A stretch of 64,000 nt of DNA, taken from NCBI GenBank assembly GCA_029264955.1, contig JARHYC010000002.1, forward strand, positions 1-64,000, given 5' to 3'. Of this stretch, positions 35,045-43,522 are shown piece after piece (positions within the stretch are counted from its first letter, which is position 1; every line of letters starts with the position of its first letter). The notes beneath the pieces are model-generated. The model saw only the letters and a list, made by a program, of their open reading frames with translations, was not told the DNA's origin and ran no database searches. The DNA is from Faecalibacterium sp. (GTDB taxonomy: Bacteria > Bacillota > Clostridia > Oscillospirales > Ruminococcaceae). The position numbers and the translations under genes are program-made.

Positions 35045-36211
35045 ATGGAAAAGAATGTAACAGCAGTACTGGCTGCGGCTGGGTCTTCTACCCGAATGGG
35101 ATTTGATAAATTATCCTATCCGTTAGGTACATATACTGTCTTGGAACAGAGCCTGCACGCGTTTGATATATGCCCGCAGGTGACGGAAATTGTTTTGGTA
35201 GTGGGCGAAAATGCATGGAAGCAGGCCCGCAAGGCAGCTGCGCTCTGCACCACGCCAATTCAGTTAGTGTCAGGCGGTGCAACCCGCGCAGAAAGTGTAA
35301 AAGCTGGTGTTTTGGCAGCGCATGGTGACATTGTGGCCATCCATGATGCAGCACGTCCGTTCGTTCGCCAGGAAGTAATCGAGCGCACACTGGATGCTGC
35401 AAAGGTAAATGGTGCAGCAGCACCCGCGGTTCCGGTCAAGGATACTATCAAGCAGGCAACGGCAGGTAACGGAAAAACGGTGCCGGGGTATTGCATGGTC
35501 AGGGATACGCCGGACCGAAATACACTGTACGCAGTGCAGACGCCTCAGTGCTTTGATCGTGAGACCTATTTGTGGGCACTGGAACAGCTCCCGCCAGACA
35601 AAGCACGGCTGGTTACCGATGACTGCAGTCTGTTTGAGCTGGTGGGAAAGCCGGTGCAACTGGTTTCCGGCGACTACGCCAATTTGAAAATTACCACACG
35701 GGAGGATTTGCTCCCTTATATAAAGGAGAAAAACACCATGAGAATCGGACATGGATATGATGTACATAAGCTGGTAGAGGGGCGCGCTTTGATTTTAGGC
35801 GGTGTGGACATCCCTCACGAAAAGGGTCTGCTGGGGCATTCGGATGCAGATGTTCTGGCACACGCCATTTCGGATGCACTCTTGGGTGCGGCTGCGCTGG
35901 GTGATATTGGCAAGCATTTTCCGGATACGGACCCCGCCTATGCCGGTGCAGATAGCCTGAAGCTGGCGCGGGCAGTGGTAGAGCTGGTGGCAGAAAAGGG
36001 GTACCGTCCGGTCAATGTGGATGCAACGATTCTGTGCCAGGCACCGAAGCTGGCACCCCATATTCAGAAAATGCGGCAGAATCTAGCCAATGCGCTGCAG
36101 ATGGATGTGGAAGATGTGAGCGTTAAAGCTACGACCGAAGAACATTTGGGCTTTACGGGTGCGGGCGAGGGTATCGCTGTACACGCGGTAGCACTGCTGG
36201 ACCGACTGTAA
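35045..36211 (+). CDS. ispDF: bifunctional IspD-IspF, MEP pathway
   Basis: One 388-residue protein joins 2-C-methylerythritol 4-phosphate cytidylyltransferase (about 1-230, [11 protein letters not shown] nucleotide loop) with MECDP synthase (about 232-388, GHGYDVHKL metal site, [29 protein letters not shown]). The two catalyse steps 3 and 5 of non-mevalonate isoprenoid synthesis. The second half begins with an in-frame ATG (35738) preceded nine bases upstream by AAAGGAG, so a separate IspF could also be made. It heads a long co-directional run to the nucleoside kinase. Confidence 0.95.
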   Translation: MEKNVTAVLAAAGSSTRMGFDKLSYPLGTYTVLEQSLHAFDICPQVTEIVLVVGENAWKQARKAAALCTTPIQLVSGGATRAESVKAGVLAAHGDIVAIHDAARPFVRQEVIERTLDAAKVNGAAAPAVPVKDTIKQATAGNGKTVPGYCMVRDTPDRNTLYAVQTPQCFDRETYLWALEQLPPDKARLVTDDCSLFELVGKPVQLVSGDYANLKITTREDLLPYIKEKNTMRIGHGYDVHKLVEGRALILGGVDIPHEKGLLGHSDADVLAHAISDALLGAAALGDIGKHFPDTDPAYAGADSLKLARAVVELVAEKGYRPVNVDATILCQAPKLAPHIQKMRQNLANALQMDVEDVSVKATTEEHLGFTGAGEGIAVHAVALLDRL

Positions 36212-36244
36212 GACGGGACCAAAACGCCGAAGGAGGGAAGCGCT

Positions 36245-37144
36245 GTGAGCATTGGTGCAATCATTGCGAACTTTCAAACATTTAAGATCTGGGACCTGAT
36301 CGATATTATTATTGTCGCTTTTGCACTGTATCAATTGCTGGGCTTTATCAACCGCAGCCGTGCGGGGCAGCTGGCGATGGGTGCTGTTGTGGTTTTGACG
36401 GTGTATGTGTTTGCCATTGCGGCAAATCTGCGCATGGTCAAATTTATCATGCAGCAGTTGTTTCAGATCGGTTTTCTGGCTATTATTATCGTGTTTCATC
36501 CAGAAATACGTCGTGCGTTGGAACGCATGGGGCAAACCGACCGCTGGGTGGCGACGCTGTTCCACGCCAATAAGCATAATGACCCGGGTTTGCGCGGAAA
36601 ATGGCGCAGTGCCATTATTGCAATTTGTGACGCAGCAGAGCGCCTTTCCGAAAATCGTACAGGCGCGCTGATTGTGCTGGAGCGCCACACCAATTTGTCC
36701 GAAATTGTGCGGACAGGCACCATTGTAAACAGTGAGGTGAACCCAGAAGTATTAGGCACTATTTTTTACGAAGGAACCCCGCTGCATGACGGTGCGGTCA
36801 TTATCGAAAATGGCATGATCAAGGCAGCCGGCTGTGTGCTGCCGCTGTCCAATAATCTGGATTTCGGCAAGGATATGGGTACACGCCACCGTGCCGGTCT
36901 GGGCATTGCAGAAAATTCCGACGCCATCGCCGTGATTGTAAGTGAGGAAACCGGTATTATTTCGCTGGCTAAGAACGGCGTTTTAATGCGCCATCTGGAC
37001 CGTCAGAGTTTGTATATGCGTTTGGAGGATGAAATGCTCCCGCAGGAACGCAGTACAGATAAGACCAAGCACTCCCGCTGGAGCACGATTCCTCTACTGG
37101 ACTGGATTGCCGGCAATACGCGGAAAGGAGATGCGCAAAAATGA
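36245..37144 (+). CDS. cdaA: membrane diadenylate cyclase CdaA
   Basis: CdaA makes c-di-AMP from two ATP, controlling potassium, osmolyte and wall balance. The 299-residue product has three N-terminal membrane helices and a DAC domain with D182-G-A (HDGAVII) and R217-H-R219 (GTRHRAGLGI), the two catalytic motifs. The start is GTG at 36245 with GAAGGAGGG upstream. It overlaps the next gene, cdaR, by 4 bases, the classic regulator pair; glmM, the usual third member, is absent here. Confidence 0.95.
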   Translation: MSIGAIIANFQTFKIWDLIDIIIVAFALYQLLGFINRSRAGQLAMGAVVVLTVYVFAIAANLRMVKFIMQQLFQIGFLAIIIVFHPEIRRALERMGQTDRWVATLFHANKHNDPGLRGKWRSAIIAICDAAERLSENRTGALIVLERHTNLSEIVRTGTIVNSEVNPEVLGTIFYEGTPLHDGAVIIENGMIKAAGCVLPLSNNLDFGKDMGTRHRAGLGIAENSDAIAVIVSEETGIISLAKNGVLMRHLDRQSLYMRLEDEMLPQERSTDKTKHSRWSTIPLLDWIAGNTRKGDAQK

Positions 37145-38442
37145 ACGGAACAGCATCGAATGAGGGAGAAAGCCGCCTGCGGATGTTCAATCTTCTGGAC
37201 AATCCCCGCCTGCGGATGCTGGTGGCATTTATTCTGGCGGTGATCAGCTGGATCATTGTCACGGTTGGCATCCAGCCGGACACCGACCGAACCATTACCA
37301 GCGTACCGGTGGATTTTTCTTATGATTCCGCGCGTTATAGTGTGATGGGGCTTTCGATTGTGAATGAACCGGTCAAAAATGTATCGTTGAAGGTATATGG
37401 CAACGGTTCGGATATTGGCAGCCTGAAAAAAGAGGATTTTGTGGTATATCCTAAGTACAACGCTGTAAAGGGGCCTGGTCAGATTGAGCTGTCGCTGGAT
37501 GTGAAGTGCATTTCCCAAACAGTAGATGCAAATAACATCAAGGTAAATGTACAGCCGGCAGATACCGAGGTGACGGTTGTATTTGATAAGGTGGAAGAAA
37601 AAGAAGTTCCGGTGCGTGTTGTAACCAAGGATTTGGCGGTTGCACCGGGCTATACGCTATATAAGTATCAGCCGGTGCCTGCAGAAATTACGCTGCGGGG
37701 ACCCAAAAATGAGCTGGATAAAATTGCAGAGGCGGTGGCGGAAATCACCGTGGAAGAAAAGTTGAGCCAGACCCAGACGCTGACTGCACCGCTGAACTTT
37801 GTGAATGAAGCAGGTGAGCCGGTAGAACTGAAATATGTAAAGCCAGAAGCCACTGCGGCGGACGTTACGCTGACAGTTTATCAAAAGGCAGAACTGCCGC
37901 TGGTAGTTACGCTGATCAACGCACCGCCGGGCTTTGATGAATCCTCGTTGAAATATACGCTGAGCCAGAAGACTTTGCAGGTAGCAGGCCCCGCAAGTGT
38001 CATCGAGAATATGACAGAAGTAAGCATCGGTTCTGTAGATCTGAGCACCTTTGCTCTGGACAAAGTCTATGAGCTGCCGGTGGAGCTGCCCAATGGCCTG
38101 GTCAGTGAAGAAAATGTAGAAAGCGTAACGCTGAATTTCGATACGTCAAATATGACGACAAAGACCTTTAATTTGAAATCGGATGCGGTACAGGTGGTGA
38201 ATATGCCGGCTGGTTACAGCTTGAATGTTCTGACCAACCGTATTCGCAATGTTGTAATTTGTGGGCCGAAGGATGTTCTGGATGGGCTGACCGCAGATTC
38301 TGTGGTGGCACGCATTGACATGGATGAGCTGAATGTGGTCACTGGACAACAAACAATCGCCGTAAACATTTATGTACCGGCAGATAATCGAGTGTTTGCT
38401 TTGGGCAGCTATTCGATATCCTGCCAGATCGAGAGCCAATAA
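37141..38442 (+). CDS. cdaR: YbbR-domain protein CdaR
   Basis: CdaR binds and modulates CdaA at the membrane. The 433-residue product has one N-terminal membrane helix (about 22-42, LVAFILAVISWIIVTVG) and four or so extracytoplasmic YbbR repeats (the EVPVRVV and LPLVVTL strands recur). Its ATG overlaps the cdaA stop by 4 bases and its TAA overlaps the next ATG by 1 base, so the three genes are translationally coupled. Confidence 0.92.
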   Translation: MNGTASNEGESRLRMFNLLDNPRLRMLVAFILAVISWIIVTVGIQPDTDRTITSVPVDFSYDSARYSVMGLSIVNEPVKNVSLKVYGNGSDIGSLKKEDFVVYPKYNAVKGPGQIELSLDVKCISQTVDANNIKVNVQPADTEVTVVFDKVEEKEVPVRVVTKDLAVAPGYTLYKYQPVPAEITLRGPKNELDKIAEAVAEITVEEKLSQTQTLTAPLNFVNEAGEPVELKYVKPEATAADVTLTVYQKAELPLVVTLINAPPGFDESSLKYTLSQKTLQVAGPASVIENMTEVSIGSVDLSTFALDKVYELPVELPNGLVSEENVESVTLNFDTSNMTTKTFNLKSDAVQVVNMPAGYSLNVLTNRIRNVVICGPKDVLDGLTADSVVARIDMDELNVVTGQQTIAVNIYVPADNRVFALGSYSISCQIESQ

Positions 38443-40034
38443 TGCTGTTAATTCGTAATATCCGTCTACCCCTGACTGCCTGTGAAGGGGATGCCATTGC
38501 CCGTGCGGTGAAAATGGCACGGCTGCCCGCCGGCGAAATCGCTTCGGCTGGTATCTCCAAACTATCAGTGGATGCACGCCACGGAAAGCCTACACTGGTC
38601 TATACAGTTGCGATTTCTCTGTATGACCCTGCGCACGAAAGCGCATATCTGGGTAACACTTCAGTTGTACAACAAAAAGAAACTGCTTTGGCATTGAAAC
38701 AGGGGACAGAGCTGCTGTATCATCGCCCGGTCGTGTGTGGTTTTGGCCCCGCAGGTATGTTTTCAGCGCTGCTTTTGGCACGTCAGGGCTTCCGCCCGCT
38801 GGTGCTGGAGCGTGGTCCCGCATTGGAAGAACGTGTTCAGGCAGTGGAACACTTTTCCGCTACAGGCGAGCTGAATCCCAATGGCAATATTCAGTTTGGC
38901 GAGGGTGGTGCCGGTACGTTTTCAGACGGCAAGCTGACGACCCGCATTGGCGACGCACTGTGCGGCTATGTCACCAAAGTACTGCTGGAACATGGCGCAC
39001 CTAAAGAAATCGCATGGCAGCACAAGCCGCATGTGGGGACGGATCTGTTGCGTGGTGTGATTACTTCCATTCGCAAGGAAATTGAACAGCTGGGGGGCGA
39101 AGTGCGCTTCAATACTGCGCTGACAGGTCTGGTGCAAAATGGCGGCAAGCTGGTTGGGATTCAGACCACGGCAGGTGAGATTCCCTGCGAAGCACTGATT
39201 TTGGCAGTGGGGCACTCGGCACGAGATACCTTTGAAATGCTGATGGATTCCGGCTTGCAGCTGACCTGTAAGCCCTTCAGTGTGGGTTTCCGTGCAGAGC
39301 ATTTGCAGATCCAAATCGAAAAGAGCCTGTACCATGAGGCGGCCGGACATCCTGCTTTGCCTCGTGGCGAATACCAGCTGTCGCAGCACGTTGGCGAGCG
39401 GTGCGTATACACATTTTGTATGTGCCCCGGCGGTCGTGTGGTGGCATCTGCCAGCGAGGAAGGTCGTGTGGTGACCAATGGTATGAGCTATCACGCCCGT
39501 GACGGTAAAAATGCCAACGCAGCAGTGGTTGTCAGCGTGGACGGTCGTGACTTTGACCAGGACCCTCGTAAAGCAATCACATTCCAGCGAGAGTTGGAGC
39601 GCCGTGCCTATCAGGCTGGTTGCGTGGCGGGCGCATATGCAGCCCCGGCAGAAAATGTACAGAGCTTTTTGAACGGCGAGGGTAAGCTGCACATCGGTGC
39701 AGTGGAGCCTACCTATGACCGCGGCGTAGTTGCGGCAAATCTGGGTGCGCTGCTGCCCGACGAGTTGGCAGACACCCTGCGCACAGGTTTGCGCGCGTAT
39801 GAGCATAAGCTGGCAGGCTATACCGGACCGGATGCGATTTTGACCGGTCTGGAAACCCGTACCAGCAGTCCGGTGCGTCTGGCGCGTATGGAGAATATGC
39901 AGAGTGAGAAATTAAATGGTCTGTATCCATGCGGAGAGGGCGCGGGGTATGCAGGCGGTATTATGAGCGCTGCGGTTGATGGCTTGCGTGTAGCGCGCAC
40001 CATTTGTGAACAATATACAGCGCACAAAGGATAA
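38442..40034 (+). CDS. COG2509 FAD-dependent dehydrogenase
   Basis: A 530-residue cytoplasmic flavoprotein of an uncharacterised but widespread Firmicute family. After an N-terminal region of about 90 residues the FAD loop reads CGFGPAGMFSALLLARQG, followed by GEGGAGTFSDGKLTTR, and the C-terminus closes with PCGEGAGYAGGIMSAAVDG. No substrate is established. It shares one base with the cdaR stop codon. Confidence 0.88.
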   Translation: MLLIRNIRLPLTACEGDAIARAVKMARLPAGEIASAGISKLSVDARHGKPTLVYTVAISLYDPAHESAYLGNTSVVQQKETALALKQGTELLYHRPVVCGFGPAGMFSALLLARQGFRPLVLERGPALEERVQAVEHFSATGELNPNGNIQFGEGGAGTFSDGKLTTRIGDALCGYVTKVLLEHGAPKEIAWQHKPHVGTDLLRGVITSIRKEIEQLGGEVRFNTALTGLVQNGGKLVGIQTTAGEIPCEALILAVGHSARDTFEMLMDSGLQLTCKPFSVGFRAEHLQIQIEKSLYHEAAGHPALPRGEYQLSQHVGERCVYTFCMCPGGRVVASASEEGRVVTNGMSYHARDGKNANAAVVVSVDGRDFDQDPRKAITFQRELERRAYQAGCVAGAYAAPAENVQSFLNGEGKLHIGAVEPTYDRGVVAANLGALLPDELADTLRTGLRAYEHKLAGYTGPDAILTGLETRTSSPVRLARMENMQSEKLNGLYPCGEGAGYAGGIMSAAVDGLRVARTICEQYTAHKG

Positions 40035-40072
40035 GCCAGAGGAGCGCCGGAAAGGAAACAAAGCAGGAAGTT

Positions 40073-41332
40073 ATGAAAACAGGTAAGGGCAATTACGATT
40101 ATTCCCATTTATATCAAAATTCCTATACGCAGTCCCAAAAGCCAGGGAATACGCCCGGCTATGGCAGCAGCAGTGACCTGGAGCATATGCTGGAGGAGCA
40201 GCTGCGCAGCGTGGGTCGTGCGGTAGATGAGGGAATGTCTTATGGTTTTGCGCAGATGCACAAAGTGTTCCAAGATGATGAGCACTGGACCCGTGTGACC
40301 GACCGTCTGGCATCTGCGGCAGAACGGGTAAGCGAAAAGCTGGAGCATACAGCTAGGTATGCTTTTGTATCGGGAGAAAATACCGCCGCAACGCAGAAGG
40401 AAAAAACGAAAGTGCAGTGCTTCCGCAAGCTGCAAAGTGCAGCTACCAAGCGTCGTGTTTTGGGCATGATACTTTCCATTTGGTGCGGAATCCTTGCGTT
40501 TAGCTTTATCATTCCAATGTTTGTGGATGTATTCTTTTTGTGGATGTTTGCGTTTCTGGCGGGTTTGTCGCTCTGGGGGCTGTACTACGGCATCAAAAAC
40601 CTGCGATTTGCCCGTTTTGTCCGGGATTTGGTGCAAGTAGCGGACGGGGAAAGTGTTTTGTCGCTGGATTATCTGGCAGAAGCTATGCAGATGCCGGAGC
40701 GCAAGCTGTGCAAGCGGGTGCAGTGGTATTTGAACCACGGCTGGATGAGTGCATGGCTGGACAAGGAGAAAGACACCCTGTATTTGGATTTGGCGCAATG
40801 GCGTGCCGCGCGCGATGCACAGCAGGCAGAGCCAGAAGCACAGGAACAGCCGGAACCGGAAAAGACCGAAACCAAAGAAGCAGAGCAGGAGTCGCTGGAA
40901 AAGCTGAAACATTTTGTGGATATCCTGGCAAAAGAATCCTGCATGATGGATGATAATGCACAGGCAGCGCAGGAGCTGAAAGAGCTGGAGCGGACCAGCC
41001 GTGCGATCCTGGACTGGACCACAAAGCACCCGGAAAGTCTGTCGAAGCTGCGGCACATGACCGAGCAGTATATCCCCATGACGCTGAAACTGCTGTATAC
41101 CTACAATGACTTGAAGCTGCACAACGGTGATAACGCTGTCCATGTGCGGGAAGATATTGCGGGTATGCTGCATTCGCTGAATCTGGGCTTTTCGGCTTTG
41201 CAGGATAAGCTGCTGGACGATGTGGCAATGGATGTTACCGGCGATATTGCGGCGCTGCAGGGAATGCTGGCATGGGACGGTTTGTCGGAGGACAATATGT
41301 TTCAGGAAGCATCGCCCAAACCCAAAGCATGA
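40073..41332 (+). CDS. XpaC-like family protein (5-bromo-4-chloroindolyl phosphate hydrolysis family)
   Basis: A 419-residue protein with two membrane helices (about 127-170), an acidic Glu/Pro/Ala low-complexity linker (about 245-275), and a C-terminal helical domain whose pattern (YIPMTLKLLYTYNDL, then LSALQDKLLDD, DVTGDIAALQGML) matches the XpaC family. XpaC is often paired with TelA; no TelA is near. Despite the name, enzymatic activity is not well established. AGGAAG precedes the ATG. Confidence 0.8.
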   Translation: MKTGKGNYDYSHLYQNSYTQSQKPGNTPGYGSSSDLEHMLEEQLRSVGRAVDEGMSYGFAQMHKVFQDDEHWTRVTDRLASAAERVSEKLEHTARYAFVSGENTAATQKEKTKVQCFRKLQSAATKRRVLGMILSIWCGILAFSFIIPMFVDVFFLWMFAFLAGLSLWGLYYGIKNLRFARFVRDLVQVADGESVLSLDYLAEAMQMPERKLCKRVQWYLNHGWMSAWLDKEKDTLYLDLAQWRAARDAQQAEPEAQEQPEPEKTETKEAEQESLEKLKHFVDILAKESCMMDDNAQAAQELKELERTSRAILDWTTKHPESLSKLRHMTEQYIPMTLKLLYTYNDLKLHNGDNAVHVREDIAGMLHSLNLGFSALQDKLLDDVAMDVTGDIAALQGMLAWDGLSEDNMFQEASPKPKA

Positions 41333-41393
41333 AGAATAACCATAGAGCATAAAGAGTAGTAGTGGAAGTAGAGAGTAGAAGGGAGAGCGCAAA

Positions 41394-43520
41394 ATGCAGT
41401 ATCGCAGTTGGGAGCCGCGCACAGTAGACCGTATGGCAGCGGCAAACCTGGCGAAGTGCCTGGCAGAGGAAGCGCTGTATGCAGACCCGGCACTGGAGGA
41501 ATCTGCACAATCTCCGGAAGAAATGTCGGAGAGTCTTGCGCAACAAACCAAAAATTATATGCTGCTGGCAGGTGTGCTGGCGGCCCGTGGCATGACCGAC
41601 CCGGAACAGGTGATGGATTTTTTGGCAGCGGATGCCCCACTGTCCAATCCTATGCTGCTGCTGGATATGGACAAAGCCTGCGCCCGCATTTACCGTGCTG
41701 TGGATGAAGGAGAAACAATCGTAGTCTTTGGCGACTACGACGTAGACGGTGTAACGGCAACAGCACTGTTGTATCAGCACCTGAAATGTATGGGCGCAGA
41801 TGTAAAATGTATGCTGCCCAGCCGGGAGGGGGATGGCTACGGCTTGAGCCGTCACACGGTGGATGCCATCCATAAACGCGGATACCGTCTGATTATTACG
41901 GTAGACAACGGCGTTTCTGCGGTAGAGGAAGCTGCTTATGCCGCAGAGCTTGGCGTGGATTTGATCATCACGGACCACCATTTGCCGCCCGAACAGCTGC
42001 CCCAGGCAGTTGCCGTTGTGGACCCGATGCGTCCGGATGATACCAGCCCCTTCAAAGGCCTGTCTGGTGCAGGCGTTGCCTTCAAACTATGCGCCGCACT
42101 GGACGAATGTATGCCGGAGCAGGTACTGGATTTTTGCGGAGATTTGGCTGCAATGGGCACAATTGCCGACGTGATGCCTTTGGTGGGAGAAAACCGCACA
42201 TTGGTATCGGCGGGCCTTGCTATGCTGCAAAACAGTGACCGACCCGGTATCCGTGCGCTGTTGGAAATTACCGGCCTTGCAGATAAGACGGTCACGGCTG
42301 AAAATGTCAGCTTTGCGCTGGCGCCCCGCATCAATGCGGCAGGACGTATGGATAGCGCAGTGACCGCTTTACAGCTGCTTTTGTGCGAGGACGAAGACCG
42401 CGCCAAAGAACTGGCAGAAAAACTGAATGAAGAAAACCAGACCCGCCAGAAAACGGAACAGGACATTGCCGCAGCGGTGCAGGCACAGCTGGAGGCAGAC
42501 CCTTCTTTGCGGGAAGACCGTGTGGTCGTGGTTTGTGGGCATGGCTGGCATCCGGGCGTGATTGGCATTGTTGCCAGCCGCCTGGTGGAACAGCTGGGCC
42601 GCCCCGTGATGGTCATCAGCATTGACGAAAAAGGTGAAGGCCGCGGCAGTGGACGAAGCTTGGGAAGCTTGAATCTGCACGATTGTATTGCTTCCTGTTC
42701 GGATTTGCTGATTCGCTACGGCGGTCACGCAATGGCGGCAGGCCTTTCGGTGGAAGAGCAAAACGTCCCCGCCCTGCGCCGCCGTATGAACGAATGGGCT
42801 GTTCGGGAAGTGCCTGTACTGAAGCGCCCGCCGCTGCAGCCGGATCTTTCGCTCCAGCTGGATAAAACCAATCTGAATGCAGTGCGTGCGCTGGATCGTC
42901 TGGCACCCTTGGGCAGCAAAAATCCTGCCCCGATTTTCCTGCTGGAAAATGTGCAGATCGATGGCATTTATCCGGTTTCGGAAGGCAGGCACACCCGTGT
43001 TCGCCTGCGTCAGGGCAATACCAGCCTGTATGCCGTGTATTTTGGTATGACACCGCCCAGCTTTGCCTATACGATGGGCGACAGGGTGGATGTGATTTTG
43101 AATCTCTCGGTCTATGAGGCACGCAGCGGCGCCCAGTATTCCGGCCGGATTGTAGATGTTCGCCCGGCGGGTCTGGGCAATGCATCCGCTGCACAGGCAG
43201 AACTGTTTGAGGGCTTCTGTGGTGGTGCAAAGCTGTCCGAAGAACAGAAAGCGCTCTTGTATCCCACGAGAAAAGATATTGCGGCCGTGTACCAAACGCT
43301 GCGCGGCGGAATGTGGCATGCGGACGATTTGCAGCCTTTGTTTGCGCGTCTGGGTGCAGAGCAGTCAGGTAAAATTATGACCGGCATCACAGCGCTCAAG
43401 CAGCTGGGGCTGGTAGCAGAACAGGAACAAAATGGTGCCACCGTGCTGGCGCTTGTCCCCACGGCGGAGAAAAAAGATCTGGCGTCTGCGCCGATCCTGA
43501 AACGTATGGAGGATATCTAA
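41394..43520 (+). CDS. recJ: single-strand DNA exonuclease RecJ
   Basis: RecJ degrades single-stranded DNA 5' to 3' in recombination and mismatch repair. The 708-residue product has the DHH phosphoesterase core: GDYDVDGVTA, D194-H-H196 in IITDHHLPP, and the DHHA1 motif GGHAMAAGLS, followed by an OB-fold and a C-terminal winged-helix-like extension typical of Firmicute RecJ. It ends 2 bases before rel, whose ribosome site GGAGG lies inside the recJ 3' end. Confidence 0.95.
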   Translation: MQYRSWEPRTVDRMAAANLAKCLAEEALYADPALEESAQSPEEMSESLAQQTKNYMLLAGVLAARGMTDPEQVMDFLAADAPLSNPMLLLDMDKACARIYRAVDEGETIVVFGDYDVDGVTATALLYQHLKCMGADVKCMLPSREGDGYGLSRHTVDAIHKRGYRLIITVDNGVSAVEEAAYAAELGVDLIITDHHLPPEQLPQAVAVVDPMRPDDTSPFKGLSGAGVAFKLCAALDECMPEQVLDFCGDLAAMGTIADVMPLVGENRTLVSAGLAMLQNSDRPGIRALLEITGLADKTVTAENVSFALAPRINAAGRMDSAVTALQLLLCEDEDRAKELAEKLNEENQTRQKTEQDIAAAVQAQLEADPSLREDRVVVVCGHGWHPGVIGIVASRLVEQLGRPVMVISIDEKGEGRGSGRSLGSLNLHDCIASCSDLLIRYGGHAMAAGLSVEEQNVPALRRRMNEWAVREVPVLKRPPLQPDLSLQLDKTNLNAVRALDRLAPLGSKNPAPIFLLENVQIDGIYPVSEGRHTRVRLRQGNTSLYAVYFGMTPPSFAYTMGDRVDVILNLSVYEARSGAQYSGRIVDVRPAGLGNASAAQAELFEGFCGGAKLSEEQKALLYPTRKDIAAVYQTLRGGMWHADDLQPLFARLGAEQSGKIMTGITALKQLGLVAEQEQNGATVLALVPTAEKKDLASAPILKRMEDI

Positions 43521-43522
43521 TT

